Positions 54,330-63,469 of a DNA stretch of 64,000 bases are shown one piece after another. This DNA is from Marinobacter sp. CHS3-4 (GTDB lineage Bacteria > Pseudomonadota > Gammaproteobacteria > Pseudomonadales > Oleiphilaceae). Each line of letters starts with the position of its first letter. Position 1 is the first letter of the stretch. Location: the NCBI RefSeq assembly GCF_030053415.1, contig NZ_JASGBJ010000002.1, positions 372,001-436,000 of the forward strand. The letters are read 5' to 3'. The position numbers were made by a program, and so were the translations under genes. The notes beneath the pieces were generated by a model, which ran no database searches, had not been told where the DNA came from, and was given only the letters and a program-made list of their open reading frames with translations.

Positions 54330-55223
54330 GTGACAACCAAACCCGGTATCTGGTCATTCACCCGCTGGGCGACAGTCGGACAGCTTGAAGCTATAGAGAT
54401 ACGACATCCGCTGTTCAAAGCACGCATTTTTCTACAAGGTGCCCACTTAACTCAGTTTGCACCAGACGGAGAGCCAAATTGGCTCTGGATGAGCGAGCGG
54501 GCATGCTTCAAACCCGGTCATGCCATCCGTGGTGGCATCCCTATGTGCTGGCCCTGGTTTGGTGTTCCGGATAAAAACCCTCCTGAGGTTCGGCGCCGTA
54601 TCTCCACGGGTGCCTCGCACGGTATCGCGAGAACCGCCTTGTGGAAGCTGGAGGATGTGCGTGAAACCGCCCGCGAGGTTGAAGTCAGCCTGTCGCTGCA
54701 TGCCAACCGGGACTTTGCTGAAGCCTGGACAGGCAACGCCCTGTGCCTGGCCACTTTTACCTTCAATGAAAATGGCTGTCAGATCGGGCTAACCACCACC
54801 AATCTGGACCCATCGCCACTCGCCCTGAGCCAGGCCCTGCACACCTACCTGCCAACCAGTGACATTCATTCCACACGAATCCTCGGGCTTGACGGGGCTG
54901 ACTACGTCGACACCCTCGAAAACTGGGCCGACGCAGTGCAGCAAGGCGAGGTGTCTTTTAGCGGCGAAACCGACCGAATCTATGCCAGTGGTAACGCACT
55001 GACCGTTTTGAGCCCGGACCAAAATCGGATTCTTACGCCTGTGGGCAGTGAATCAACGGTGGTCTGGAATCCTGGACCGGACAAGGCCAAAACGTTGTCC
55101 GATTTTCCTGACGATGCCTGGCAGAATATGCTGTGTGTCGAGACGGCCAATGCGCTCTCGGACTATCGAGTCCTCAATGAGGGTCAAAGTCACACTATTG
55201 GCGTTATGCTTGGCCAACCGTAA
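54330..55223 (+). CDS. yeaD: D-hexose-6-phosphate mutarotase (YeaD family)
   Basis: Aldose-1-epimerase-fold enzyme that interconverts the anomers of glucose-6-phosphate and related sugars. The 297-residue protein shows GAHLTQFAPDGEPNWLWMSE, the conserved RGGIPMCWPWFGVPD, GASHGIARTALWKLE, and the late VVWNPGPDKAKTLSDFPDDA with the substrate-binding residues. The frame is open upstream to 54300, but GTG 54330 is six bases after AAGAGG and gives the usual length. It is the first of a run of plus-strand genes leading to the PEP-CTERM regulators; supply of sugar phosphates for exopolysaccharide would fit but is inference. Confidence 0.92.
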   Translation: MTTKPGIWSFTRWATVGQLEAIEIRHPLFKARIFLQGAHLTQFAPDGEPNWLWMSERACFKPGHAIRGGIPMCWPWFGVPDKNPPEVRRRISTGASHGIARTALWKLEDVRETAREVEVSLSLHANRDFAEAWTGNALCLATFTFNENGCQIGLTTTNLDPSPLALSQALHTYLPTSDIHSTRILGLDGADYVDTLENWADAVQQGEVSFSGETDRIYASGNALTVLSPDQNRILTPVGSESTVVWNPGPDKAKTLSDFPDDAWQNMLCVETANALSDYRVLNEGQSHTIGVMLGQP

Positions 55224-55237
55224 TAACTGGAGACGAC

Positions 55238-56053
55238 ATGGGCCTGACATCCTACCTGCGTTCGAAGCTGATTTCGGCGGAACTGGACGAGCAGATTGAG
55301 CGCGTCCGCAAGCCCATTGGGACCCTCGGATATGATCCCTGGGGTTACAATAACGAATCTATGAAAGTGGGCTTTTCGCTGGCCCGGCAGCTGTACGAGA
55401 AATATTTCAGAGTAGAAGCCACCGGGGTCGACAAAATACCTGCCAAAGGCCCCGTGCTGATCATTGCCAACCACAGTGGCCAGCTGCCGATTGATGGCCT
55501 GCTGATCGGCTACGCCCTGGCGGCACGCAAGAAAAACCCACGAATTCCCAGGGCCATGATCGAGCGGTTCTTCCCTACCGTGCCCTATCTGGGCAACATC
55601 CTGAATGAATTCGGAGCCGTGCTGGGTGACCCGACAAACTGCGCGAAAATGCTGGCCAACGGTGAAGCCGTGATCGTGTTCCCTGAAGGCATACGCGGTT
55701 CCGGCAAGCTCTACCACGACAGATACCAACTCAAACGATTCGGCAACGGCTTCATGCACCTGGCAATGAAATACAACGCCCCCATCGTGCCGGTGGGAGT
55801 GGTGGGTTGCGAGGAGACCATTCCGGCCATTGCCAACATAAAGCCCTTGGCAAAAATGCTGGGCATACCTTACGCACCGGTAGCCCTTCCCATGGTTTTC
55901 CCGGCCAAGGTATTCCTTAATTTTGGTGACCCACTGCGTTTTGATAACCGCGAAATCCCTGAAGAACAGGTGACCGAGCGGGTGGAACACGTCAAAGCGG
56001 CCATCAGTCAATTGATCGACACGGGATTAAGCGCAAGGAAAAGGCTGTTCTAA
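55238..56053 (+). CDS. Lysophospholipid acyltransferase (PlsC superfamily)
   Basis: A 271-residue membrane-associated acyltransferase of the PlsC/LPLAT superfamily. Motif I reads NHSGQLPID, i.e. His followed by six rather than four residues before Asp, a known HSG subgroup variant. Motif III is FPEGIRGSGK and motif IV VPVGVVGCEET. The substrate (glycerol-phosphate acyl acceptor or another lipid) cannot be fixed from sequence. ATG 55238 is five bases after GGAG. The stop codon overlaps the start of the SDR-like gene (TAATG), so the two products are made in concert. Confidence 0.85.
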   Translation: MGLTSYLRSKLISAELDEQIERVRKPIGTLGYDPWGYNNESMKVGFSLARQLYEKYFRVEATGVDKIPAKGPVLIIANHSGQLPIDGLLIGYALAARKKNPRIPRAMIERFFPTVPYLGNILNEFGAVLGDPTNCAKMLANGEAVIVFPEGIRGSGKLYHDRYQLKRFGNGFMHLAMKYNAPIVPVGVVGCEETIPAIANIKPLAKMLGIPYAPVALPMVFPAKVFLNFGDPLRFDNREIPEEQVTERVEHVKAAISQLIDTGLSARKRLF

Positions 56054-57012
56054 TGGCAGATTCGAAGCAAAAACGTCGCAGGCAACACATTCTGATTACC
56101 GGGGCCGCCGGCGCTCTGGCGCAACAAGTCATCGACCGGTTGCGGGATCACTGCGACATCGTGGCTGTAGACTTTCGCGAGCAGGTGTATCTTGGCGACG
56201 ACATTCCCAGCTATTGCATCGATTTCAACAAACGGTCTTTTGAGGATCTTTTCCGTCGATATGAATTCGACGGCGTCATCCATCTGGGCCGCATTCAGTC
56301 CAGCCAGTTGACCCGCATGAGGCGCTACAACGCCAACGTGCTCGGCACGCAGAAGCTACTGGACCTCAGCCATAAATACGGCATAGGACGTGTGGTGGTG
56401 CTGTCGACGTTCCACGTTTACGGCGCAGTGGCGTACAACCCGGCATTGATTGACGAGGAAGCGCCCCTGAAAAGCGCGGGCCTCAGTGCGGATCTGATTG
56501 ATTCCGTCGAGCTGGAAAACCTGGCCAATATTTACCTTTGGCGGTATCCGGACCTGAATATCACCATTCTTCGCCCCTGTAACATCGTAGGGCCAGGCGT
56601 GCGGAATTCCATTAGCACCCTGCTTGGCAGCGAACGAGCCCCCGTTCTGGCTGGTTTCTCCCCCATGATGCAGTTTATCCACATCGACGATATGGCCGAT
56701 GCCATTGTGTTGACCTATAACAAGAAACAGCGGGGAATTTTTAACGTTGCCCCGGAAGACTGGGTGGCCTATCAACATGCTCTTAAACTTTGCGGTTGCA
56801 GCCGGATTCCCATTCCGTCGATTCCCCCCGTGCTCTCCCGGTGGATACTCAAGACACTTAACCTGCGAAGTTTTCCGTCGTACCTGATGCACTTTTTCAA
56901 GTATCCTGTCGTCATAGACGGCAGAGCCTTCGCTCGGGAATTCAAGTTTCAGCCCAAGCGACCGCTCAAGGAAATTTTCCGGTTCTACCGGGATAACAAA
57001 AAGCCGGTTTAG
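56053..57012 (+). CDS. NAD-dependent epimerase/SDR-like protein with degenerate active site
   Basis: A 319-residue extended short-chain dehydrogenase fold. The N-terminal nucleotide loop reads ITGAAGALAQQ, and VVVLSTFHVYGA matches the strand carrying the active-site Ser/Thr. Where extended SDRs have YxxxK, this protein has DSVELENLANIY, so the catalytic Tyr and Lys appear to be missing. LRPCNIVGPG and the FNVAPEDW segment are typical of sugar epimerases. It may bind NAD without classical catalysis. Translational coupling to the acyltransferase and position before prsK suggest a role in envelope lipid or polysaccharide metabolism; the substrate is unknown. Confidence 0.8.
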   Translation: MADSKQKRRRQHILITGAAGALAQQVIDRLRDHCDIVAVDFREQVYLGDDIPSYCIDFNKRSFEDLFRRYEFDGVIHLGRIQSSQLTRMRRYNANVLGTQKLLDLSHKYGIGRVVVLSTFHVYGAVAYNPALIDEEAPLKSAGLSADLIDSVELENLANIYLWRYPDLNITILRPCNIVGPGVRNSISTLLGSERAPVLAGFSPMMQFIHIDDMADAIVLTYNKKQRGIFNVAPEDWVAYQHALKLCGCSRIPIPSIPPVLSRWILKTLNLRSFPSYLMHFFKYPVVIDGRAFAREFKFQPKRPLKEIFRFYRDNKKPV

Positions 57013-57039
57013 TCCGGGAAGCAACGCAGGACGCGAGGG

Positions 57040-59172
57040 ATGCTCAACGATTTAAGCCTGATCAGCCATGCTACCGCTGCCATCGCCTACGCCTTGTTGG
57101 CGGTGTTGGTGGCAACGCGCTATCTGCGGCGGGATATTGACCGGTCCATATTTCTGGCTGCACTGGTGTCTGTGTTGTGGGCGTCCTCGCTGGTGACCCA
57201 GTCTTTGTGGCAGCAGCCCGGTTTTTTCGTCCGGTATCTGCTCGAGCTTCTTCGTGACGCTGCCTGGGTCACGGTTCTCTTTGCGCTCCTCCGCGACGCC
57301 TTCAGAAGCGCCAATCTCAAAGGGCGCATGCGCCGACTCATGGCGCTGGCCACCTTGATTCTCATCCTGTCACTGCTCTTCTCCGGCGCGCTGGAATACC
57401 TGCTTGATGCCACCATTCTGGATGGTAAAACCAAGGTGATTGGGCAGATTGCCCTGTCGCTTCTGGGACTGTCACTGGTTGAGCAGATCTGGCGAAACGC
57501 CGTGATGTTCGGCCGCTCCAGCATGAAATATATCTGCATTGGTGTGGCTAGCCTCTTCGCCTACGACTTCTTCATGTATGCAGACGCCCTTCTGTTTGGG
57601 CACGTGGCTGATTCTTTCTGGAATGCCCGCGGCCTGATCAACGCCGCCATTGTTCCTCTGTTTGCCATCAACGTCATCAACACACGAAAACAACCCGTCG
57701 ATTTCCAGCTTTCACGCTCAGCCGTCTTCCATGTGGGCGCTCTGGTGCTTGCCGGCGGTTATCTGCTCTTTCTGTCGTTGGGCGGCTACTACGTCCGGAT
57801 CATGGGCGGAGACTGGGGGGAGGCGCTGCAAGTCCTATTCCTGAGCATTGCCCTTGTATTCCTGGTGCTGCTGGCAACGTCCCGCCGGGTCAGAGCCAGG
57901 TTGATGGTGTTTATCGGTCAGAACTTTTTTGACTACAAGTATGATTATCGCGACGAATGGCTGAAAATGACCAGGGAGTTGGCCAACCTGAGCGACAACC
58001 CACCACTGCCGGAACGGGTGATACGGATCCTGTCAGGCCTGGTTGAGAGCAATGCCGGAGCGCTTTGGGTAAAAGAGGACCGCGGCGACTTTGTGCTTAA
58101 GAGCGCCATCAACCTCGCTCCGCCGAAGTACACCACCATTGATTCCGGCTCTGAGATCGTCAGGTTCTTCGGAGAGCGTGAATGGATTATTGATCTGCAG
58201 GAATACAAGCAAGATCCGGTGCGATATAACCTTCTGGAAATTCCCGACCCGATTTCCCAGACCACGGGCGTCTGGCTGATCATTCCGCTGTATCTCGGCA
58301 ACGATCTATACGGCATTGCAGTGGTTGGTAACCCCTACGCCAGAGTGGAGCTGAACTGGGAGAACTTTGATCTCGTGAAAGTGGTGGCCAGGCAGACCTG
58401 TAATCTGCTGGCCCAGGCCGATGCCCAAAGCCGACTTTCCCAGGCCATGCAGTTCGAGGCCGTTAGTAAAGCCTCCGCATTTATGGTTCACGACCTCAAA
58501 ACACTTATCGCCCAACTGTCGCTGTTGGTCAAAAATGCCCCACGTCATCGGGACAAACCCGAGTTTATCGACGACATGATTCAGACCACCGATCACGCAG
58601 TGCGGAAAATGGCGAGCCTGGTTGACCATATTCGCAAACCCGCTGATGAAACGCTTCAAACCGAAGTGCTTGAACTCGGCGAGGTAATCGATACATTGGC
58701 AGAGCAGTATTCCAAAGGCCAACCGGCCCCCAGAATTGTCGCCCATCCCGAGAAAATCTGCGTGAACGCCAATCGCGAGCAGTTATACAGCATTCTTGGT
58801 CACCTTATTCAAAACGCAAAGGACGCCACCCCGGCCGACGGCGAGATCACCCTCACCCTCAAAACCGCTAAAGACAACGTGGTACTGTTTATTCAGGACA
58901 CCGGCGCTGGCATGACAGAAGAATTCATTGAGTCCAGACTGTTCAAACCGTTTGAAAGCACTAAAGGGCTGACTGGTATGGGGATCGGTGCCTACCAGGC
59001 CAGAGAATATGTGCGCAATGTCGGGGGGAACATCGATGTCACCAGCGAACCAGGCGTAGGGTCCTGTTTTTCGATACGTTTCCCACTGGTGAGATCGAAA
59101 GCTCTGGTTCCACCAGAGCAAGATGCGAACCTTGATGACTTTCGGCCCGACGCGGCCCACAGCGCCAAATGA
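57040..59172 (+). CDS. prsK: PEP-CTERM system histidine kinase PrsK
   Basis: Membrane sensor kinase of the exosortase/PEP-CTERM exopolysaccharide system. About eight hydrophobic helices fill residues 5-285, followed by a GAF-like domain (about 310-455) with ALWVKEDRGDFVLKSAIN. The dimerisation/phosphoacceptor segment FMVHDLKTLIAQ holds the His. The ATPase domain has the N box LIQNAKDATPADG, G1 DTGAGM and G2 GMGIGAYQAREY. The total of 710 residues is normal for PrsK. ATG 57040 is eight bases after AGGA. prsR follows after 115 bp on the same strand. The signal sensed is unknown. Confidence 0.92.
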   Translation: MLNDLSLISHATAAIAYALLAVLVATRYLRRDIDRSIFLAALVSVLWASSLVTQSLWQQPGFFVRYLLELLRDAAWVTVLFALLRDAFRSANLKGRMRRLMALATLILILSLLFSGALEYLLDATILDGKTKVIGQIALSLLGLSLVEQIWRNAVMFGRSSMKYICIGVASLFAYDFFMYADALLFGHVADSFWNARGLINAAIVPLFAINVINTRKQPVDFQLSRSAVFHVGALVLAGGYLLFLSLGGYYVRIMGGDWGEALQVLFLSIALVFLVLLATSRRVRARLMVFIGQNFFDYKYDYRDEWLKMTRELANLSDNPPLPERVIRILSGLVESNAGALWVKEDRGDFVLKSAINLAPPKYTTIDSGSEIVRFFGEREWIIDLQEYKQDPVRYNLLEIPDPISQTTGVWLIIPLYLGNDLYGIAVVGNPYARVELNWENFDLVKVVARQTCNLLAQADAQSRLSQAMQFEAVSKASAFMVHDLKTLIAQLSLLVKNAPRHRDKPEFIDDMIQTTDHAVRKMASLVDHIRKPADETLQTEVLELGEVIDTLAEQYSKGQPAPRIVAHPEKICVNANREQLYSILGHLIQNAKDATPADGEITLTLKTAKDNVVLFIQDTGAGMTEEFIESRLFKPFESTKGLTGMGIGAYQAREYVRNVGGNIDVTSEPGVGSCFSIRFPLVRSKALVPPEQDANLDDFRPDAAHSAK

Positions 59173-59287
59173 TTGGCGAAGTGTGGATTTGCGGTGACTG
59201 ACCATTGCAAAGTGTCAATGATCGGTTAAGAATCGGGGTCGGGGAATAGATGAAACTCGATAGTACAAAAAAGGATTTTCTGCCGTT

Positions 59288-60661
59288 GTGAGTAGACGAC
59301 TTTTAATTGTTGAAGATGACCCAGGGTTACAAAGCCAGATGCGCTGGTGTTTCAGCGACGACCTGGAAGTAGCGCTTGCTTCAGATCGCGAATCTGCCCT
59401 GACGGCATTACGACGACTGGAACCAGAAGTCATCACTCTTGACCTGGGTTTGCCACCGAATCCGGGCGGCGCCTCGGAAGGCTTCAAACTGCTTGAAGAC
59501 ATTCTTCGGCTGGCACCCATGGCCAAAATCATTGTTGTGACTGGCCGTGAAGAAAAAGAAAACGCGGTCAAAGCCATCGGCATGGGCGCCAGCGATTTCT
59601 ACCAGAAACCGCTGGACGCAGACATCCTCACGTTTGTGGTGAATCGTGCCTTTCGGTTGGCCGAGCTTGAGCGGGACAACCGGGAGCTTTCGAATCAACG
59701 CAACGGCACCAACATCAAAGGCATTGTGGCTGCCAGCAGCCAGATGCTGACGATCTGCAGAACGCTCGAAAAAGTCGCCCCCACCGATGTCACCACCCTG
59801 ATCACCGGGGAGACCGGCACGGGCAAGGAACTTCTGGCTCGGGGGCTTCATGACCTGAGCCAGCGGGCCGATCAACCTTTTGCTGCCATCAACTGCGCCG
59901 CCATTCCCGAAAACCTGCTTGAAAGCGAACTGTTCGGCTTCGAGAAAGGCTCCTTTACGGGTGCGACTCAAAGCAAGAAGGGCAAAATTGAAAGCGCCAA
60001 CGGCGGCACTTTGTTTCTGGACGAAATTGGCGATATGCCAATGGCTCTGCAAGCCAAGCTACTGCGCTTCCTCCAGGAAAGAATGGTAGATCGCGTGGGT
60101 TCAGTGAAGCCCATTCCCGTGGACGTAAGAGTGGTGTGCGCCACCCACAGGGATGTTCAGAAGCTGATAGACGATGGCAGTTTCCGTGAAGACCTCTATT
60201 ACCGGATCAGCGAAATAACGCTGGACGTGCCCGCACTTCGGGATCGCGAAGGTGATGCGCTGGTTATTGCGCAGTCGCTATTGAAATCACTGGGAAAACA
60301 GATGGACCGCCCCAACCTCACGTTCACCGAAGACGCGGTGGCAGCAATCAACGCGCACCCCTGGCCCGGGAATGTGCGGGAGATGATCAACAAAGTGAAA
60401 CGCGCCACCATCATGGCCGATGGAAAACGCGTGACCGCCAAGGACCTCGAGCTGAGCTGTGAAGCTGACGATGCAGACGGTCAGCTGAATCTCCGTCAGG
60501 TTCGTGAACGCGCCGAACGCGCTGCCATTGTTCAGGCGCTGCAGAGCTGCAGCTACAACATGGCACAAGCGTCGCGCTTGCTGGGCATTACCAGGCCAAC
60601 GCTTTACAACCTCACTGACAAGTATCGGATCGAAACAAATTCCGAGATATCCGATGTATAA
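59288..60661 (+). CDS. prsR: PEP-CTERM-box response regulator PrsR (sigma-54 activator)
   Basis: NtrC-type response regulator, cognate of PrsK. The receiver domain starts RRLLIVEDDPGLQSQMRWCF, with the phosphoacceptor Asp in VITLDLGLPP. The AAA+ domain shows GETGTGKELLARGL, the sigma-54-contacting loop GSFTGATQSKKG (GSFTGA in place of the commoner GAFTGA), and FLDEIGDMP as Walker B. The Fis-type HTH is at the C-terminus (MAQASRLLGITRPTLYNLTD). PrsR activates sigma-54 promoters of PEP-CTERM and EPS genes; none with a clear TGGC-N7-TGC core was seen here. The start is GTG 59288 without a strong ribosome site; 457 residues is normal. Confidence 0.94.
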   Translation: MSRRLLIVEDDPGLQSQMRWCFSDDLEVALASDRESALTALRRLEPEVITLDLGLPPNPGGASEGFKLLEDILRLAPMAKIIVVTGREEKENAVKAIGMGASDFYQKPLDADILTFVVNRAFRLAELERDNRELSNQRNGTNIKGIVAASSQMLTICRTLEKVAPTDVTTLITGETGTGKELLARGLHDLSQRADQPFAAINCAAIPENLLESELFGFEKGSFTGATQSKKGKIESANGGTLFLDEIGDMPMALQAKLLRFLQERMVDRVGSVKPIPVDVRVVCATHRDVQKLIDDGSFREDLYYRISEITLDVPALRDREGDALVIAQSLLKSLGKQMDRPNLTFTEDAVAAINAHPWPGNVREMINKVKRATIMADGKRVTAKDLELSCEADDADGQLNLRQVRERAERAAIVQALQSCSYNMAQASRLLGITRPTLYNLTDKYRIETNSEISDV

Positions 60662-60712
60662 AGAGAATTCAGGGAACCTACAACAACATCTAAAAGGGAC
60701 AGGATCAGGGTC

Positions 60713-63415
60713 ATGAAACCAGAGTCGACACTGCGTGCAACGTTTCTTTCAATCGCTATCTCTCTTGTGCTTGCAGGCTGCAGCGGCGACGACAATGAAA
60801 TGAGTCAGGAAGAAATCCAGTACATCAGCCACTTGGACCAATCACGCTTTTTTCAACGTCAAGGAGAACTGAAAGCCAGTACCCGCGAGGCTCGCAGCGC
60901 CATTGAGATGCAGCCCGGCCGACCAGATCCCTACCTGGTCATCATCGATAACCTGTTAACTGCCGGAGACGCTCAGAACGCCGAGCGTCAACTCGAAGGT
61001 TTTCTTGAGTCAGTGCCGGACGAAGCCATGACACAGGCGCTGAAGAGCGATGCTCAGCTCATTTTTGCTGAAGCCAATCTGATGCAAGGCGAATTCGACG
61101 AAGCGCTGGCGGCACTGGACAAGCTTGAATCGCCAGACCGGGCACAGCAGCAGGAGGCAGCCATACTCAAAGGCCGCATCATGCTTGCAATGGAGCAGCC
61201 CGGAAAAGCTCAAGATGCTTTTGAAAACGCAAACAGCATCTCGGCGTCAGCCAGAGCACAGGTTGGGTTGTCGCGGGCTGCCTGGCAATTAGGCCAGGAA
61301 CAGGCCATTCAGGATCGCATTGCTAAAGCAGAGGAAATAGACCCGAATTCACCCGAGCTTTGGTTGTGGAAGGCCTGGATCGCAGAACAGTCCGGTGATT
61401 GGGCGGCGGCTGAGGAAGCCTACATTCAGGCGCTGGAAGACATTGGTCGGTACGACATCATGACGTTCCGAAAGTATGAAACCATGTCTGCTCTCATCCG
61501 TGTTCTACGTGAACAGGGTAAATCATCCGAGGCCTTTGTTTACGAAGAGATTTTGGCAAAATCTGCGCCGGGAACGATCAAGAGTAACTTTATCGCGGCA
61601 AAAGAAGCCTACGAAAATGGCGACGTGAACGACGCTGCACGTTACCTTGAAGAGATACTTGCCCAGGCTCCGGGCAATGAACAGGCCTCGTTGTTGTTAG
61701 GCCTTGCTCGATTCCGTCAAGGCAGGGTTGAAGAGGCTGAGAAACTCCTCGCCCCGATCGCAGAGCTGGGTGAATCAGAGTTGGCCAGCAAACTTGTCGC
61801 CGCCTCTCGGCTTCAGTTAAGAGACCCTGTAGGCGCCCAGAAAATTCTCGAGAATCTGGATTCAGCGAATACCGATCCGTCCGTTCTGGCCATGGTCGGC
61901 GTTGCTTCGCTCTCTACCGGAAACGTTGAAGTGGGCGAAGAACTTTTGCAAAAGTCCCTGACACTTGCGCCTGAGAATCATAATCTTCGCTCTAGATACG
62001 TTCGATATCTCATCGCAAGCGATCAAATTGACAAAGCCTTTCAGCAAATCGAAGCGCTCAAGAAAAATGGTGGCGATGCGAATCTGGTGAAGCCGCTGTC
62101 AATAGAAGCCCACCTTGCCGGCAATAATCGCAATCAGGCTACTGCAATGGCGGATCAGTGGATTGCTGAAATGCCGGATAACCTCAACGCGCTGATGGCC
62201 AGAGGCCAAATTGCGGCGCAGGATGGCAACTTCAAGGCAGCGGCTGATTACTTTAACCGGGCGGCAGCTGCTCACGAGGACAACCCGTCTCCTCTAGTTG
62301 CCCTCGCCCGCGTCGCCTTGGCGGAAGATCAGATCGACTTAGCGAAACAGCGGTTCAACCAGGCAGCAATGCTCAGCCCCAATAACATGCAGGCTTTGCA
62401 GGGAATGGCGTCGGTTTATCCGGCAGAAGAACTCAAACAACAGATGGAAACGTTGGTGGAACAACACCCTTCCGCGACGGCTCCCAAATTGATCCTGCTT
62501 GAAATTGCCTTGTCCAACGGTGATCAGGATTATGCAGACAAACTGTCAGCAGACCTGCTAGATCGGGAAAGCCCTGAAAGTCCGGCAGAGGCATCGCCTG
62601 CGGTCGCGAGAATTTATAATGGCGTAGGAGCCAAGCTTCGCCGCAGCGATAACACAGACGCAGCGCGTAAGGTCCTACAACGCGGTCGCATTCTCTTCCC
62701 GGAGGACGAAAACATCGCTTTGCAATCAGCCTCCCTTGCATTCAGTCAGGACGAAGCGGAACAGGCGCGACGCATCCTGCAGGAAGTCAAACAACTGCAC
62801 GATCAGTCAGCCCGTCCCTACATTGTCGAAGCTGACTACTTTTCAAGCAACGAGCAGTATCAACAAGCTGCAGAGCTATACCAGTTAGCCATTGAAAAAG
62901 GAGCGGGCCCTGACGTAAAGCTTGCCCTTGCTCGCTCTTTTGCACGTGCAAATCGGATGGAAAAGGCTCTTGAAGTACTCGAGGCTGCCAATCAGAACCA
63001 TCCGAACAATCAGGCTTTGTTGGTTAACACCGCCATGCTGCACCAACAGGATGGAAGCACCGCAGAGGCAATGAAAGCCTACGAACGTGTATTGGATGCA
63101 TTCCCCAATAACCCACTCGCGTTAAATAACCTTGCCTGGATGTACTTCGAAGAAGGAGACGATCGTGCAAGTGAGCTATCCGCAAAGGCCTATAGCCTGA
63201 GCCCTGAAAGCGCTGCCATTGCGGACACACACGGATGGATACTGTTCAAAGCCGGGGATACCAAGGCAAGTCTGCCCATTCTGGAGAAGGCCCACAAGCT
63301 TGCGCCAGATTCACAGGAAATTGCGCTCCACTTGGCGGAAGCCTATCGAGCCGCCGGCATGAACGACGAAGCCAAAGCTACCCTCGAAAAATTCGAGAAC
63401 GAGGGCACCGACTAA
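60713..63415 (+). CDS. prsT: PEP-CTERM system TPR lipoprotein PrsT
   Basis: A 900-residue outer-membrane-type lipoprotein. The signal peptide ends in the lipobox VLAGC-SGDD with Ser at +2. The mature protein is a solenoid of some twenty tetratricopeptide repeats from about 45 to 890 (AARYLEEILAQAPGNEQASL; NNLAWMYFEEGDDRASELSA near the end). PrsT is part of the PrsK/PrsR/PrsT set associated with exosortase-sorted proteins and exopolysaccharide; its exact role is unknown. It lies 51 bp after prsR on the same strand, and a strong terminator follows 23 bp after its stop. It is distinct from the TPR proteins of the 35-43 kb cluster. Confidence 0.9.
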   Translation: MKPESTLRATFLSIAISLVLAGCSGDDNEMSQEEIQYISHLDQSRFFQRQGELKASTREARSAIEMQPGRPDPYLVIIDNLLTAGDAQNAERQLEGFLESVPDEAMTQALKSDAQLIFAEANLMQGEFDEALAALDKLESPDRAQQQEAAILKGRIMLAMEQPGKAQDAFENANSISASARAQVGLSRAAWQLGQEQAIQDRIAKAEEIDPNSPELWLWKAWIAEQSGDWAAAEEAYIQALEDIGRYDIMTFRKYETMSALIRVLREQGKSSEAFVYEEILAKSAPGTIKSNFIAAKEAYENGDVNDAARYLEEILAQAPGNEQASLLLGLARFRQGRVEEAEKLLAPIAELGESELASKLVAASRLQLRDPVGAQKILENLDSANTDPSVLAMVGVASLSTGNVEVGEELLQKSLTLAPENHNLRSRYVRYLIASDQIDKAFQQIEALKKNGGDANLVKPLSIEAHLAGNNRNQATAMADQWIAEMPDNLNALMARGQIAAQDGNFKAAADYFNRAAAAHEDNPSPLVALARVALAEDQIDLAKQRFNQAAMLSPNNMQALQGMASVYPAEELKQQMETLVEQHPSATAPKLILLEIALSNGDQDYADKLSADLLDRESPESPAEASPAVARIYNGVGAKLRRSDNTDAARKVLQRGRILFPEDENIALQSASLAFSQDEAEQARRILQEVKQLHDQSARPYIVEADYFSSNEQYQQAAELYQLAIEKGAGPDVKLALARSFARANRMEKALEVLEAANQNHPNNQALLVNTAMLHQQDGSTAEAMKAYERVLDAFPNNPLALNNLAWMYFEEGDDRASELSAKAYSLSPESAAIADTHGWILFKAGDTKASLPILEKAHKLAPDSQEIALHLAEAYRAAGMNDEAKATLEKFENEGTD

Positions 63416-63438
63416 GACTGCCAACAGGCAGTCAAATC

Positions 63439-63467
63439 AAAAAGCCCCTCGCATAGAGGGGCTTTTT
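63439..63467. terminator. Bidirectional Rho-independent terminator
   Basis: AAAAAGCCCCTC-GCATA-GAGGGGCTTTTT forms a perfect stem flanked by A and T runs, so it can end both prsT (plus) and the SGNH-like gene (minus, stop at 63470). Confidence 0.95.
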
Positions 63468-63469
63468 AC

